Assembly: GCF_000526915.1 (NCBI RefSeq)
Contig: NZ_JAGZ01000018.1
Coordinates: 1-56,937, forward strand
DNA: 56,937 nucleotides
Direction of reading: 5' to 3'
Source of the DNA: Mycobacterium genavense ATCC 51234
GTDB lineage: Bacteria; Actinomycetota; Actinomycetes; Mycobacteriales; Mycobacteriaceae
Of this stretch, positions 56,641 to 56,937 are shown in pieces (position 1 is the stretch's first letter; each line of letters begins with the position of its first letter). A program made the position numbers and the translations under genes. The notes below the pieces were generated by a model. The model was not told the origin of the DNA, did no database searches, and was given only the letters and a program-made list of their open reading frames with translations.

Positions 56641-56937
56641 TTAGTTGGTGGGTGGTGGTTGTGGTTGGAAGGGTTGGTACCACCACCAGTGGGCGCGTTC
56701 GCCGGTGGGTCCGGGGCATGGTGGCACGTCGGGTGGGGGTTGGGTGGGTGCGCGAGTGATCCTGGGCGCAGTGGTTGGCCGGTGTGGTCGGTGACGAGCA
56801 GGTGCTCGGGGTCTCCGGTGATGGTGATCAGGCCGCGGTGGTGCAGGTGGTGGTGGTAGGGGCAGACCAAGACGATGTTGGTCAACTCGGTGGGGCCGCC
56901 GTTTCCCAGTGCACGATGTGGTGGGCGTGTAGACCGC
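56641..56937 (-). pseudogene. HNH endonuclease-domain (13E12/DUF222-type) protein, 3' part, two frameshifts, runs off the window
   Basis: The minus strand at the window end reads H-H-I-V-H-W-E, the HNH motif of 13E12-repeat proteins. One A appears missing near 56902-56904 (E-N-G-G-P-T-E-L expected). The next frame reads T-N-I-V-L-V-C-P-Y-H-H-H-L-H-H-R-G-L. A second shift near 56750 leads to P-T-G-E-R-A-H-W-W-W-Y-Q-P-F-Q and TAA 56641-56643. Both motifs are family hallmarks. The 5' part is outside the window. Confidence 0.82.

Overview
The window is from a high-GC, slow-grower-type Mycobacterium. Gene content and order follow, from memory, the M. tuberculosis Rv1056-Rv1101c interval almost gene for gene (DUF427 protein, Rv1057 propeller, fadD14, patatins, lpqV, cysteine dioxygenase/rhodanese, echA8/echA9, fadA3, lipU, cbs, pra, metB, greA, mca, coaA, glyA1, desA2, phoH2, peptidoglycan deacetylase, fum, glpX). 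It also carries a PE-PPE-Esx cassette of the ESX-5-associated type. No species name can be given from the sequence alone.

Layout. 1-2682 (minus): EsxN-like start, EsxK-like, PPE-SVP and a frameshifted PE-SVP gene. 3041-3114: tRNA with anticodon UAA. 3296-10484: accessory block of two methyltransferases (one broken), a DUF732 secreted protein, a membrane protein, a phytase-esterase-like lipoprotein, a dienelactone hydrolase, a broken DUF6295 gene and a DUF427 protein. 10863-20296: Rv1057 propeller, broken fadD14, SRPBCC protein, class II amidotransferase, two patatins around an alpha-oxoamine-synthase-like PLP enzyme, LpqV, cysteine dioxygenase and rhodanese. 20297-28810: fatty-acid genes and a doubly broken Abhydrolase_9-type gene. 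28873-32250: transsulfuration enzymes Cbs and MetB with Pra between them. 32263-39862: GreA, DUF4307, Mca operon, TrhA-like protein, Z-prenyl synthase and a multi-pass protein. 40027-42809: tandem O-methyltransferases (second broken) and a small membrane protein. 42891-56416: CoaA, GlyA, DesA2, PhoH2, deacetylase, cyclase, GlpX-Fum-Rv1097c operon and the Rv1100-Rv1101c end. 56641 to the window end: degenerate HNH (13E12-type) gene.

The strongest overall signal is decay. At least eleven genes carry frameshifts or premature stops, several with two independent lesions, including a clean 7-bp tandem duplication in fadD14 and TGG-to-TAG type stops. Core metabolic genes (cbs, metB, greA, coaA, glyA, desA2, fum, glpX, mca) are all full length. 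That contrast fits real, recent pseudogene formation better than random sequencing error, though reads were not available. Other notable items are a 59-bp dispersed repeat found twice downstream of genes, the oxoamine-synthase gene inserted between two patatins, a possible PhoAT-like small ORF overlapping phoH2, and a UAA tRNA without the long variable arm expected of tRNA-Leu.
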